From Isoetes taiwanensis (taxonomy: Eukaryota; Streptophyta; Lycopodiopsida; Isoetales; Isoetaceae): a DNA stretch of 64,000 nucleotides. A model generated the notes under the pieces. The model did no database searches, had not been told where the DNA came from, and saw only the letters and a list, made by a program, of their open reading frames with translations. The stretch spans positions 8,168,083 to 8,232,082 of the forward strand of contig JAJEKV010000062.1 in the NCBI GenBank assembly GCA_021234155.1, read 5' to 3'. The position numbers and the translations under genes were made by a program. The first letter of the stretch is position 1. Each line of letters begins with the position of its first letter. Below, piece by piece: positions 48,413 to 60,500 of the stretch.

Positions 48413-49600
48413 TTGTGATGCTCCTTGAACCCATATGATGCTCCCATCGTATAAATACAGAAAATCCTCCTTCCCAACAAATTATCACTAGGAAAGGTGC
48501 TTCGTCTGGCTTGGACCACTTGTGATAGCCAAGAGTACAAGCGAAAGACAAGGAGGTATCATTGGCCCCATTCCTTCCTCTGGGATAACCCTACTCTACA
48601 GAAGCATATGTACATGTTAGTACCTAGCAACAATACATAGTAATATGCCACCTTGAAGGGTGGCTCAGCCATCATCAATACTGACATTATCATAAATATA
48701 CATAATGCATCAGAAATAAGGGTTCTACCCTGGCTGAGACTCAAAAGGGGATTAATTGACGATCAAGATCACGGATAACAAAGGGACGGACTAATGACAA
48801 TGGCATTGATTGGCATAGAACATTGGCTAGGGTAGCCCTTTCCATTATGTACATACTTTGCAAATAAATTTTGAAACATCTTGAGTAGCGACTATAGGCA
48901 TTGCAATTCTATGGAGTCACCCTATGGAGCTACTCTAGGTTACATCACCCTCATCCAATGAGGCAAAAATGGGACAAGTTCCCTTCCAACGGCATAATGA
49001 GATTGTGGCCGAGCATAATGAGATTGTAGTCGTGCTATAGGATCATGTGCACCTGTCCGTACCCAACTTACCCTCCATAATCTATAGGTCGGGCTCACTT
49101 GCATCCTATCGAATCCAGAACAATGCCTGCGGCCCATGGAATGTCAAACTCATACTTGGCCCCACAGACAATGACCAGCTATAAGCCTCACTCGCTATAA
49201 AGTACCTCAGTAGCCACGCTCAGCAAGATCCTACCATCCATAATCTCGCTATCCTCGTTATCTGGTGCTAAGTCATTACATACCATCTACAACCAAGCAG
49301 GCTTTTATACACACAGGCCACAATTATTGGGATTTAAAGGGTTATAGCTAGAATCATCCATAATCCTATGAGCCTTTAGGTCTCTATCCCCCTTTCTCCC
49401 ACAAGCACAAAAGGTGCAGCCTCGGGGGATGCACCTATATAAAAAAGGGTATGACGTGTGCGTGAAGAGGGTGGCTAGAGACACCCCTGGATATGATTTT
49501 TTGAAAGGCAAATTGGACCCCTTCCATACAAAATTTACCCCAAGTAGTGGCCAAATACCTCCGTAACTCATACAATCATGTGGAAATGGGTCGAAAAAAC
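48413..49600 (-). repeat. probable LTR of a gypsy-type element, minus orientation
   Basis: Read on the minus strand, GGAGCATCACA is followed by ATGGTATTAGAGTC (about 48,416-48,400), closely parallel to the LTR end and primer-binding site at 55,748-55,771. Farther in, the word GTAGCCACGCTCAG (about 49,210) is the reverse complement of a word in the 54,116-55,757 LTR. The far boundary is not defined. No internal coding sequence was recognised between 47,563 and 48,400. Confidence 0.4.
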
Positions 49601-49789
49601 CCCTTGCGAGTCATTCAGGCGCTTAGTATGGCATCCAAAGGTGGATCCACCTTGGGTGCAGCAAAGAACTACCATATATCCATTCATAACTTCAAACTAA
49701 GAACATCATAAGATTTATCATCTACCTACTCAAAGAAGGGTTAACTCCTAGCTAGAAACTCAAACTATCTATCCTGCTAACCAGTTTCT

Positions 49790-51238
49790 TGGCTGGATTC
49801 GTTATCCCTAAGATTCTACCTCTTCTGATGGCTATAATTGGAGTTAAACAGGGCTGCCCGTGCTCTCCTACTCTTTTTGGTTTGCTTATAGATGAGCTCG
49901 AATGTTGGATGACAAGGCTAGGTGGCATGGGAGCAAGGCTTGGGAAATATGTCTGCGCAATTGCTAATGTTTGCAGATGATATAATATTAATTTCAAGGG
50001 ATGCAAGTGGGTTACAGAGACACCTGGACGTGCTTGAGTCCTTTTGTTCCTCTAAGCAAATGCAGATTAATGTAAATAAATAAAAAATTATGGTGTTTGG
50101 CAGCAAGGATTTCACTATATTTACAGTGGGCGGTGCTCCTTTGCAAAAGGTGACAGAATATAAATATCTTGGGATTGATATGACATGTAATTCTGGATGG
50201 ACAAAATTTCTCGGCTTGGCCGGGAGGATTGCGGGCCTTTTATAGTATGATTTATCAATGTAGGCTTAATAATTTTGAACATTGGAAGTTACGAAGATTG
50301 CTTTTTGGAGTTCAAGTGAAACCAGTTATTCTATATGGCAGCCCAGTATGGGGCCACAGGTTATCGAAAATCTTTGGAATGACATTGAGAATGTGCGAGC
50401 GTTTTTTATTAAGTGAGCTTGGTGCAAAGCCACAAACTCCATATTGCATGATGTTGGCTGAGACAGGCATGTTACCCTTAGAAGTGGAAGCCCTATGCAG
50501 AACAATAACTTTTGTTAATAGGGTTCTCACAATGGAAGTGGATAGATTTCCTCACCTAGCCCTTGAGCAATCCAAGGATAAGGGGTGGTATTGTGAAGTG
50601 AGAAAATGGAGTACCAAGTGGCTTGGACAAAATGTGTGGCGAAGTCAACTAAGTACAAAGAAGTTTATGGGGAGGTGAAGGCTTGTGCCACGAAGGAAAT
50701 GTGGAAGCTTGAACGTGCGGAGATGTTAAAAAGGTTCTATCTTGATGATATAAATAAAATTTGGACACATATGAAGAAACGGGAGTATTTGCTTGCAAAC
50801 ATCGAAAGAACCGCATGTTAATTCTCGATTCGCGGTTATCATCGCATCACCTACATGTTGAAACAGGTAGATGGAATGGAACACCTCGTAATGAGAGATT
50901 TTGCCTAGGATGCCTAGACCCTGAAGTTGAAACAGAGAAGCACGCATTTCTGGAATGTTCAGCTTATGAGAATATTAGAACCAAATATGATATACAGAGC
51001 CAGACCTTGAGAGAGCTACTAGAAATACCTGCACATAAGTTAAGTGTTTATCTTAGGGATGTTTGGATGGAGCGTACAGACATTATAAACTTATTTAATC
51101 TTATGGATAGTTTTGATATTTCAGGTGCTTCGGATTGAGTGCCTATATTACATTGCATTACATTATGTATTTTGTTTGCCATAGAGGCCTGGGGGCCTAA
51201 ATGGCTTGATAATTAAATTAAATTAAATTAAATTAAAT
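49790..51238 (+). mobile_element. 5'-truncated LINE with (ATTAA)n tail
   Basis: The sequence begins in the reverse transcriptase with IIGVKQGCPCSPTLFGLLID (about 49,838-49,897), followed in another frame by the catalytic MFADDIILIS (about 49,968-49,997), EYKYLGIDM and VKPVILYGSPVWG (about 50,319-50,357). A C-terminal Cys/His cluster (RFCLGCLDP...KHAFLECSAYE, about 50,900-50,970) is of the zf-RVT kind. After the stop at 51,138 a 70-bp 3' UTR ends in five ATTAA units (51,211-51,238). A few frame changes and stops show it is decayed. The tail type differs from the A-tailed LINE at 35.5 kb, so two LINE families are present. Confidence 0.82.
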
Positions 51239-51958
51239 TGATCCTCGTCCTCCACATTCCCCAAAATCGATTTGGGGATGGTTGAGATACTTGGAATGAA
51301 GAGAAGAAGCATAAATCTTGTGGGGAACATGTCGAATTTGGGTTGGATGTGGTTGAAATTGGAAAGGGCTGATTTAAGGTCGATTTGGTTTTGAATATGA
51401 ACAATCGATGCCTTGAGAATATTCTCCGATGATATCAGATTTGGAACGACTTGCTTTTTGTTGGTTATATTTGCTCTTGTCTTATTTGTGTCTTTTTTCC
51501 ATTGTATTGTTAAGACATTGATATTTAAGTGTAAATGAATATATAAGAAGTCCAAAGGGAAAACATGGAAGTATCAAGGGGCTTGGATATAGCAAGGACC
51601 CTTTGCCGAAAAAATACAGGCGAAACTGCAAGAGATTTGGGTAAACATAAAGGACGAAAACATGTAAGAAGTTGAAATGCTTTGAATAACACGTAATAAA
51701 GAATATTATGTAATCAAGATTAAGAAGTCTAAAAGATAGAAAAATTGGTATTTCTTGGCTCGTCGAGTTGGAACTCTTATTAACTATGCCAAATTGATTG
51801 TTAGCTAAGGAATTGAGTTTTTATTATGAAATAATAAAAACCATAGGTAAGGGACCTAATATCGAAATTAGCATCCATGTTCTAAGATTGAGATGAGTTC
51901 ACGAAGGTACAAAGAGAGCCATGAGAAACTTGGGGCTTTTGAATATGGCATGGAGCAT
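51239..51958. other. gene-free stretch
   Basis: No supported gene or repeat between the LINE tail and the SINE. Confidence 0.4.
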
Positions 51959-52252
51959 GGGGCGTTTGGTCTAGTAGTAACACACTAGTTCCTTAGCAAT
52001 GTGGTCTCGAGTTCAAGACCGCCCAGAATCGCACTCGGTACTGTTGGGGGTCAAATCCCAACAGACGCAATGTAAGGTGGTTGGGGGCAGGGCCCAACCA
52101 AGCAATGTAGTGTGGTGTGTGGTCACATGTCCAGTTGGATGCTACCTAATGTAGTGTGGTGTGTGGTCACATGTCCAGTTGGATGCTACCTAGTGGCGTG
52201 ACGTTAAAACTACTATCTATCTATCTATCTATCTATCTATCCTAAAATATGT
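51959..52252 (+). mobile_element. tRNA-derived SINE with (ATCT)n tail
   Basis: An A-box-like TGGTCTAGTAGTAACAC (51,967-51,984 region) and a B-box-like GTCTCGAGTTCAAGACC (about 52,004-52,020) head the element. The body contains a perfect 44-bp tandem duplication (52,104-52,147 and 52,148-52,191), and a run of about eight to nine ATCT units closes it (52,215-52,250). A tRNA gene is excluded by the lack of a matching acceptor stem. Tail and body differ from the SINE at 7,018, so it is a different family. Confidence 0.7.
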
Positions 52253-53433
52253 AACTATAAGTTGTCTAAGTTGTTGCACTATATTTTATCAAGATCCTCA
52301 TAGCTAGTGGATTCCATGTATAAATTGATTTGAGATGTTGGATTCTTTATGGGAGGAATGGCCGTGGTACAATCATATAAAGAGGTTAGCTAAGAGAGTG
52401 CAGATGTGTTGATCTACATCAATATGACAGCTGTGCTGTGACTTTTTCGACAAGTTTGAATTGTTGACATGATCTTCATCAGTAAGCTAAGCTACTTCAA
52501 CATGGGTAAGTTGTATGGGCAACCTTGACAAAGGGAAAGAGTATGATCTAGGCACATGTTTAGTAAATATTTAAACAAACATCACATGTCATTGTCTTAG
52601 TCATTGCACCACAATTGTCTTGTTATTTTGTTATCTCTTGGATCCTCCGGGGTCGGACTTCCAGGTTCGGTGGCCTGGGTTGCTCTAGCATGACTCATGT
52701 TTCTATGTTCTATGTATTTGTGTTCTGTGACACCGGGCATTAGTTCTCCTGGCTGAGATTGCTACGTCAGTCAACTCTTGTGAACTCCCATGGTAAGATG
52801 TCCTCCAGTGCCAAACGTGGGCTGAAAAGGGTATGTGCATAGGAGGTTCACCCCACCCCCCGTTACAAGGCTTGGAATGTCGGGTTGGCTAGGCAACATC
52901 GCTATGGGGCATGTAATGCTGGTGGCTAAGCTACCCATTGTCCCCAAGTTTGTTTATAATAGTTTGGCACTCTGGTTATGTTATTTGCTCCTGATGTTTA
53001 TGTTGGTTCTTTGTTGTCATTGTCTAGCGTTGCACCATAGATTCTTGTGTCTTTAGTTGTTATGTTTGTTATCCAAGATTGCAAGATGTTCTATGCATGC
53101 AGAGGCAACTCTGGGATTTCCCACTTAGTCACGAGGACTAACCCCTCAAGTGCGTGTTCAGTGAGTTTACCTGATGCTCATGTGCTAATGCTATTGTAAT
53201 TTCTATATTTATTCTCTTTCTTTTTGGCCCATCGGGACCCAACATTTTTGAACCACTTGAACACAAGCTATTACATCCAACACTTTGAATTACAATTCAC
53301 TTGAAACCCCCTTTGGTTTGGGTGTAGCGTAACTATAACATGTAAACCATTTATTCCAATTATGCAGTGTATTTCATTGCGTTAGTTGGACAAAGCCATC
53401 AAGAAGTATTAGTTTGCTTGTATTGTTAGACTC
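52253..53433. other. no recognised gene, probable repeat-derived DNA
   Basis: A frame at 52,835-53,056 lacks resemblance to known proteins. Sequence around 52,720 (TGTGACACCGGGC) could be an LTR edge, but no partner was found. Confidence 0.3.
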
Positions 53434-54115
53434 GCATCAGTAGAGGCCAAGACCAAACAAGAAGACGTTATTGAGAGCTTGCCCACACCCATAGCTGCGG
53501 TGCTTCGAGAGTTCCACGGCCTTTTTCGGGATGAGATTCATAGGTTGCCACCTTTAGGGGCGTGGAATGTGAAATTACCTTGGAACCGGTACTAAACCTA
53601 CCGGTAAAGATCCGATTAATTACACCAGATTAACGGAGCTTAGAAGTAGTTGCAAGAGCTCCTCAAGTTGGGGTTCATTCGACCAAGTGTATCATCCTTT
53701 GGTGCCCCTATTACGTTTTGTGAAGAAAAAGGATGGTACCTTGAGGATGTGCATCGATTATAGGCAATTGAACAAGCACACAATTAAGAATCGGTATGCT
53801 CTACCACAATTGGATGATTTGATGGATCAATTGCAAGGGGCCAAGTATTTCACAAAGATTGATCTTATTTCGAGGATATCACCGGATAAAATTAAGAAGG
53901 ATGACATCTATAAATTCGCTTTTTCGGACATGTTATGAGCACTATGAGTTCTTTGTTATGCCATTTGGGCTAACAAATGTACGCTACATTCATGAGGTTG
54001 ATGAATCGTGTATTAAAGTGAATATCTTGATGACTTTGTCATCATTTTCTTTGATGACATCCTCATATATAGCAAAACCTTAAAGGATCATGAGCATCAT
54101 CTTCAGTTGGCCCTG
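53434..54115 (+). mobile_element. Ty3/gypsy reverse transcriptase fossil
   Basis: Recognisable parts are the pre-RT linker (VLREFHGLFRDEIHRLPP, about 53,500-53,553), the RT start ([17 protein letters not shown]), [20 protein letters not shown] (about 53,717-53,775), [19 protein letters not shown] and the segment before the catalytic motif near 54,050. The sequence stops abruptly at 54,115, where a 1.64-kb LTR begins. Old, with several breaks. Same broad group as the minus-strand fossil at 38.5-41 kb. Confidence 0.85.
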
Positions 54116-55757
54116 TGTGACGTTCCAGGGGAATATACGCCATAAATACGTATATTCCTGGACCCATCACTATACAAGTCTGCCCTTGTAGCCTTGTATA
54201 CCTTAGGAAGTGTCAATGGGTGCACATCTAAGTTAAATGCTTAACTTAGATAACCTTAGGATAAGGCCCATTTCCACATGGCCTTATCCTATTGGGTACC
54301 CGCCACACAGCCCCACCCCATTGGTGCCACGTGGCATCCCATGTGGACCCTAACTTATATTAGTCTAAACCTAACCCCTAACCTCTTTTCACGACCCTAG
54401 CACCCGAGACTCATCTATGCACTCGAAACTCCGTTTTGAGCACCGTTTGCTGTGGCATAGGCTAGTGCAGCAACCCTCGGAGTGTGGATTAGATCTTGGA
54501 GCAAGTGCAGCTTCGACCAATTCGAAGACCATGGAGACGCCAGGATTGGGAGGGAGTGCTTCTGGAGCAGGTATGTAGAGTAGTGCTCTTGGTAGATCAT
54601 CTGGAAGTTAGCACTCCAGATGGGTTAGTATTTCGTATCTAGAGTAGAGCCATCCTAGACCCCTTATACAACATCTTGAACCCTAATCAAGGAACTTAAC
54701 TGTAAGTTAGATATGTATGATTAGGTTAAGATGTTCTTACTATGATTATCATGATATGATGTTATGTGATGTTGATTGATCATGTTTGCTCCTCTTGTAT
54801 TGGGACGGGGGGTAGAGACCTAGTAGCCATTACGTAGTATGCTCCTAGTTAGACCCCTTAGTTTCTATTATATGCGGCCTGTGCATAAGAGCCCACCGGG
54901 CTATTGGGGCTATGATGTGACTCAACACTACACAACGGGGCTAGAGGCAATACGGATGGGGGATCCCTACTGAGCGTGGCTACTGGGGATCCCATAGCGG
55001 GCTAGGCTTATGGCCGGTCACTTTGCATGGGCCGGGCATGGGTCCGACACCTCCTGGGGCAATGGTGTCGCCCTGCCTCTCAGGAGTTGCAAGTGTCGGC
55101 TTGGCTCCTGTTTTGGGGGGTTAAGTCGCGTACGAATCGTGTGTCGCCACGATTCTCTAGCCGCCCGTGGAACCTCTAGACCCCGGAAAGGGAAGATGCA
55201 ACCCTTCCTGCCTCGACGGACCGGGGAGATGCAACCTGGAGTAGTCCTGATGGGTGATGCCATGGGATTGCGTATCCGGAAGGCTAGAGTCATGTCAGAG
55301 CCCGATTTAGCTCATTCTGCAAAGTATGCACAGGAGGGGCGGATGGAGTGGTCAACCCTAGCCATTGTCTATAGCTAGCCCCGCCATTGTTATGACTTGG
55401 TCTGCTCTATCTTGAGGCCTAGCCAGTCAGTCATCTTCCTTATGAGTCGGAGCCATGGGTAGGAGCTCTCATGTTTTATGGCATATGATTATCTTCTCTG
55501 TGGTTATAGATATGTGGATGGGCTACCCTTCGAGGTAGCATGATGTATTGTATTGCTAGTTCTGATGTTGTTTATGTTTCCGCTGTGATAGGAGCCCATA
55601 GGGGAAGGGCGCGCAAGACACCTTCGTGTCCCCTTCCCACACTAGAGTCACCCCAGAGTGCGGGATAGACGGAGGGCCCGTGCCGCTGAAGGACCGGATG
55701 GGGGATTTCCTGTGGAGTGTACGGCCGGGCGCCGTATATTTAGCAGGGAGCGTCACA
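54116..55757 (+). repeat. 1.64-kb LTR of a gypsy-type element
   Basis: Begins TGTGACGTTCC and ends GGGAGCGTCACA, so both ends carry the TG...CA rule inside a short inverted repeat. The interior is distinctly GC-richer than the flanks. Its left edge interrupts the gypsy RT fossil, showing that it inserted there. The matching 3' LTR is not in the window. Confidence 0.75.
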
Positions 55758-55758
55758 A

Positions 55759-55770
55759 TGGTATCAGAGC
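55759..55770 (+). other. primer-binding site
   Basis: TGGTATCAGAGC, the initiator-Met type, follows one base after the LTR end. The same word serves the copia fossil at about 12,754-12,743. Confidence 0.8.
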
Positions 55771-56322
55771 GATGTTCTTGGTTGACCAGGAACTAGCACT
55801 GACCATATCCCTGAAAGTAGTCTAAGTCTAACAGGCCTAATAGGGTGTGAAATAAAAAGTTTCCACCATGGAACCTCGAAAATAGGGGAAAAAAATTTTC
55901 AGTGGGTCTGTAAGAATAGGCTAAGTTGTTAGATGAGGAAAAAGAATGAGTCAAATTAACATTCTAGTAAAAATTGGAGTGGAAATTATGCATTAGCATT
56001 AGATTTCACCTTAAATGGGTCAAAGAATCATGCCAATCCGAGACCTGGGTGAAAAATGGCGCAAATTCATAATTAACACCTCAAACCATTAGGAAAAATT
56101 CGAAAATTTAGTATAATACAGTATTAAGTATATATTAATAATTAGTTATATTGGAGTAATTAATAAGGGGGGCTAATTATTAGACCTATTAATGGTAGGG
56201 GAATATTCCCTAGAGCATCTTCCTTTTTAAATATCTTCTTGCCACCTCATTTCCCCCAACCTTGCCTACAACCTTCTCTCTCTTGATCAGCCTTACGTCA
56301 TCTGTTTCCCTAACCGTAAGAC

Positions 56323-57547
56323 ATGGCAAGGACGAAATGCACCATGAGGAAGTATAGCCCAAGGCGCACCCCTTCGATGGCGGCAGCAGCCGGAGGACAC
56401 GGAAAGCAGATCCCCGAGCACCTCCGGCCGAAGCAAGGAGGAGTCGTCTTCTTCGACCGACGAGACTTTCCATGCGTCGCAGGAGGAGCCCCAGAGCAAC
56501 TCCTCGTCAATAGAGACTCAGCGAACCGACGAGACCCGTCACTTGGGTCCGCTATCCGACTAGGAGGAGGACCACCAGGAGGATCATCGCTAGCCAGGAT
56601 CAGCAGCCAGAAGCAAGAATGTGATCATCAACAAGCAAAGAAGATCAAGAAGCCAGGAAGAAGTAAAGCAGCCACAGAAGAACGCCAAGAGGAGGTGGGG
56701 ACCTCCAGAAAGAAGAAGGGGAAGGAGAAGGTGACGGAGTGGCCTGGAGGAGACTACGTCCAAAGAAAAAGGGAAAGGGAGCAGTAAGGAGAAGGAGCCT
56801 TGAGGAAGAGGGCTTAGGAGAGATAAGCCACGGGGACCGCGGATAAATTGAAGAACCTCGCCCACGCGAGGAGGAAGAGAGGCAGAGGAGGAAGAGGAGG
56901 TTGAAGAGGAGGAAGAGGAAGCCGACGCCGGGGAACCCTTGGACCCCAACGACGCTTACCCCTACCCTAAGTGGCCCAAGCCACCTAAGGTAGTAAAGAA
57001 GTAGAGGTGGACGAAGCGGAATTCACCTCCCCAGATCGTGAATTCAAGCTCAATGAAGGTGTGTGTGAGTACCTCCGGCCGGACCAGGTACAATGATTGG
57101 TACCGCAAGCGTAACATATAGAAGTACGCGGAAGGGGCGGCCGAAAAACCAACCTGCCGCCGCCAGAAAGGCCGTGAGAAACGAAGAAGGTCCACCATGG
57201 ACCTAATTCCCTAAGACGCCGGAGTTTTCCCTCGGGAGATTAGGCACTTTTAGCAGTGCACTAATCTCCTGATCCGGAAGGCGCCGTTTGAGCGGCTCCT
57301 CCAGGAGGTTATGCAGGAGTTCCGGACGGATTATAGGGTCACGCCCCTAACCACCTGGGCCCTTCAGGAGGCAGCAGAGGCGGAGCTGATCCAGCTCTTC
57401 GAAGAAGGGAATCTCTGCGCTATCCACGCCAAGCGGGTAACCGTCATGCCGAAGGACCTGCACTTGGCGCGGAGAATCCGCAAAGAGAGACCTAAAGGCC
57501 TCAAGTTTTGTAATTATCTTAATATTAAAGTTTTTCAATGTAGTTAA
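56323..57547 (+). mobile_element. interior of the LTR element with histone H3-like parts
   Basis: Two separate pieces recall histone H3. A frame at 56,323-56,787 opens MARTKCTMRKYSPRRTPS, like the H3 tail (MARTKQTARKS), and then becomes a long Lys/Glu/Arg-rich stretch. A frame at 57,311-57,547 encodes [15 protein letters not shown] and [20 protein letters not shown], the alpha-2 helix, loop 2 and alpha-3 start of the H3 fold; H3-like residues are also visible just upstream (about 57,220-57,310). Loop 1 has the canonical H3 length, not the longer one usual in CENH3. The pieces lie about 0.55 and 1.5 kb after the primer-binding site, where gag is expected. The locus is broken, with several breaks. 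Alternatives are a host H3 copy captured by the element, or an unrelated histone pseudogene next to a lone LTR. Confidence 0.65.
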
Positions 57548-57599
57548 CTTTTTTTTTTCCATATATATACAAGAATTTGGCGCTGACGGAGCCGGCGCC

Positions 57600-60500
57600 T
57601 GGTGTCCGAACCATAAATAGTTGGGTATCTAATGCAATGGTGTATTGTGTTTTGTGATGTGTGCAGTGTGAATATCTCTTAGGCTAGGGATGCCATTGGA
57701 TGGCATATTTATGCCTAAGGGCATTGATAAATAGGCCTAAGGCATTTGGGAAGATAACATATTTTATGCCATGGGTAAAAAAATTTTATAGCATCAAAGG
57801 CAGCAACATATGCTATACTATTAGCAACAACAACATATTTTACATCGTGGGTAAAAATTTGTCGGGACAATAAAACAATGATTTATTTAAACCATTGGAA
57901 AAAAGTGAGCTGTCATGTTAGCATCGGATTGGGTTGGTAGGCCTGCTGCTAGTGGTCACCATGTGCTATTGCCACATTGGCAGGAGCCATTAAAAAAGGG
58001 CAGCTTGGGAAGAACACTGGTTTTGGCCGTGGGAGAGGAATACGCCCAGCATTTGTTATGGGCAAAAAAAATCAAGGAATATTTAGTTGTATTACATAAT
58101 TTAAAGATCATCTATGTTTTTTGGGATTTGAAAATCTAAAATTCATGTGTTTTACATTCCTTCTGAACAGCATTTTCGATGGAAGTTTGGCTTCGATTGC
58201 TCCACTGTCGATCTTCATCGGACCACAATATGACATCAACATTCTAATTTGGAAGGTAAAAACCCAAATTCCTTGCCGCTACAACAAATCAGGCTATAAA
58301 AATGCACAAATCGCTTTAAAAACGCGCATTTAGCTTTGATTTTAAGTGGCTGATGGTTTGTTTTGATTTACAGGTTTCAAGGAGATTGAATTGGTAGATG
58401 AGGATGGGCAGAATTCACCATTGCAGAATTGCACATTTTCTAGGATCCATTGGGGATCTCATGGTTTTGGCCTTATGTATAGGTTCAAGGTTTTTTTAAT
58501 GACATTCGGCGTGGAAGGGGTGGGGTCCCGCGGATCGCACAGATCGAAGCTATGGTCGTCAAGCCATATCCATAGCCGTCGTCCAAGCTATGGCAAGACG
58601 TTGCCAGATCTGAAGTTCCAATAAAGCTTGCTCTATTTTTTGAAGCAGTATTTTTTTGGTTTTGCATGCCTTTACTTTCTCTTCTCCGACAATCATGCAA
58701 GCTAAGGCGCAGAGGGTATGAACGCGGCAAGTTACGCACTCGCACGGTTGCAATGGAATCGTGTGCCACGTGGCGGCCAGGAAATTAACTCAAAGCAAAA
58801 AAATCGTGACCCAAATACCATATTGTTAGCATGTTCAAGTCACCATCTTGCAACACACCATTGTACACAAATCATAAATCTAGGTGCATGTTCCATTCTA
58901 TCGTGAGGAGCTTGAGAAAAAGAGCAAAACAAAAGTTGTGGCAACAATATAGGGTAAGGTGAGTCTATAAACGTTAAATGAAATAATTTATCAAATTGGC
59001 TTGAAGAATTTTTTTAAATTCAACGTAACCTACCACCTTAGCATGTCACGCACAGGATTACCCTCGCCATATGGAAGCAAATGATTAGTTGTAAAATCTA
59101 TTGTATGTATGCTAATATTTAGTGAATCTTCTTCATGCCCTAAAGGTTTACAATTTTAACCATGGGTGAAAATAGAGTTGTCTAGTTTGATGTGCAAACA
59201 AATCTAAAAAATGAAATGTGAAGTCCTTTGTGTAATTTTAGAAGCTTGAACGCAAATTTGTGTAAAAGAAAAATGAATTGAGGGAATTCAATGAGACGAA
59301 CTACAAAAATTTGGACAGTGTACCTATGTAATGGAGGGAGTAAAGGAACATAAGTAGAATAAAAAATGCAATGTTAAGGAATGCCTTTTTATTTAAGCTA
59401 GCATCATAACAAATGCACTAAGGAATGTCACATGTCTGTCTTTAACATTGAATTCCGCACCCATGCGTACCACCATGTGCAAGGCGTATCATACTGTACA
59501 TATTTTAAGGTTTACATATTTATCCATGTTGAAAAAAATGCTCCTATAAGTATTAGCTTAGAGGCTACAATGTCATGGCAAGGAAAGAACAACAATCATG
59601 CAACATAAAAAGGCTACAGAAAAGCACCACTATGAGAAACATCCATTTAGCTTAGTATGCCGAAAAATAAAAATAAAAATATATGCAACTCCAAAAGACG
59701 ATGGAAAAGTGATGTCTTTGAGGCTTCAATGCCGCACCAATGCATAAAGAAACTATAATAACCCCATGACATGAACAAGCATTGAGCTAGATTGCAAGGG
59801 CAAAAGGCCACTCGGGACTTTGTACTCAATCCAGGAGTATTGGTGGGAAGAGAAATTCACCGATTAAATGGTGACAACAACAAGGTTACGCCATGCACCG
59901 CGCAATAACACGGGTTGATTTGCCTACCTAATCGAAGAGTAAAAGCGATAAACCACCGCCAAAACATGCGGTGTGTTGGCCGGAAGGAAAAAGGTAGAAA
60001 ATTTCAAAACACAGCTTTACTCCCCACCGCCTGTTTGATCCACAAAGAGGTCAGGCCGAAAAAGAAACATATCTATGGTTTAGAGTTTTTTAATTGGCTC
60101 GATGATAATGGGAAGAACAACTTGCCATTTTACTCCGGCCCCAAAATTCGATTGAATTTGGGATTTTGCATTTGTGTAAACATTGCGTACTTTTCCGATT
60201 GAAAAAACGAGGGAATTCAAGAGAAATAATGAATCCATTGGCTTGGTCGGGTCGGGCTCAAAGGACAATACTTTTTCTACAACAGGCCGGAAAGCTTCAC
60301 CACCGCCATAAATAATCGTTTAGGAGAGAAAAATCACAAGTATGACCTCGCCATAAATGGCTATAAACCAAAAACAGAAGTTTTTTATGCTTTGGGGCAC
60401 CAGACATTGTAGAAATTGGCTCAACCTCGTGAACGCTAATACTAATATTATCCGAAGATTCTTGAAGATTGGCCGGAGTTCTTTGCGGAATCCAACTTTT

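Noticed and set aside
57214-57547. CENH3 (centromeric histone) gene
   Set aside because: Loop 1 appears to have canonical H3 length, and the context is the interior of an LTR element; a host CENH3 is less likely.
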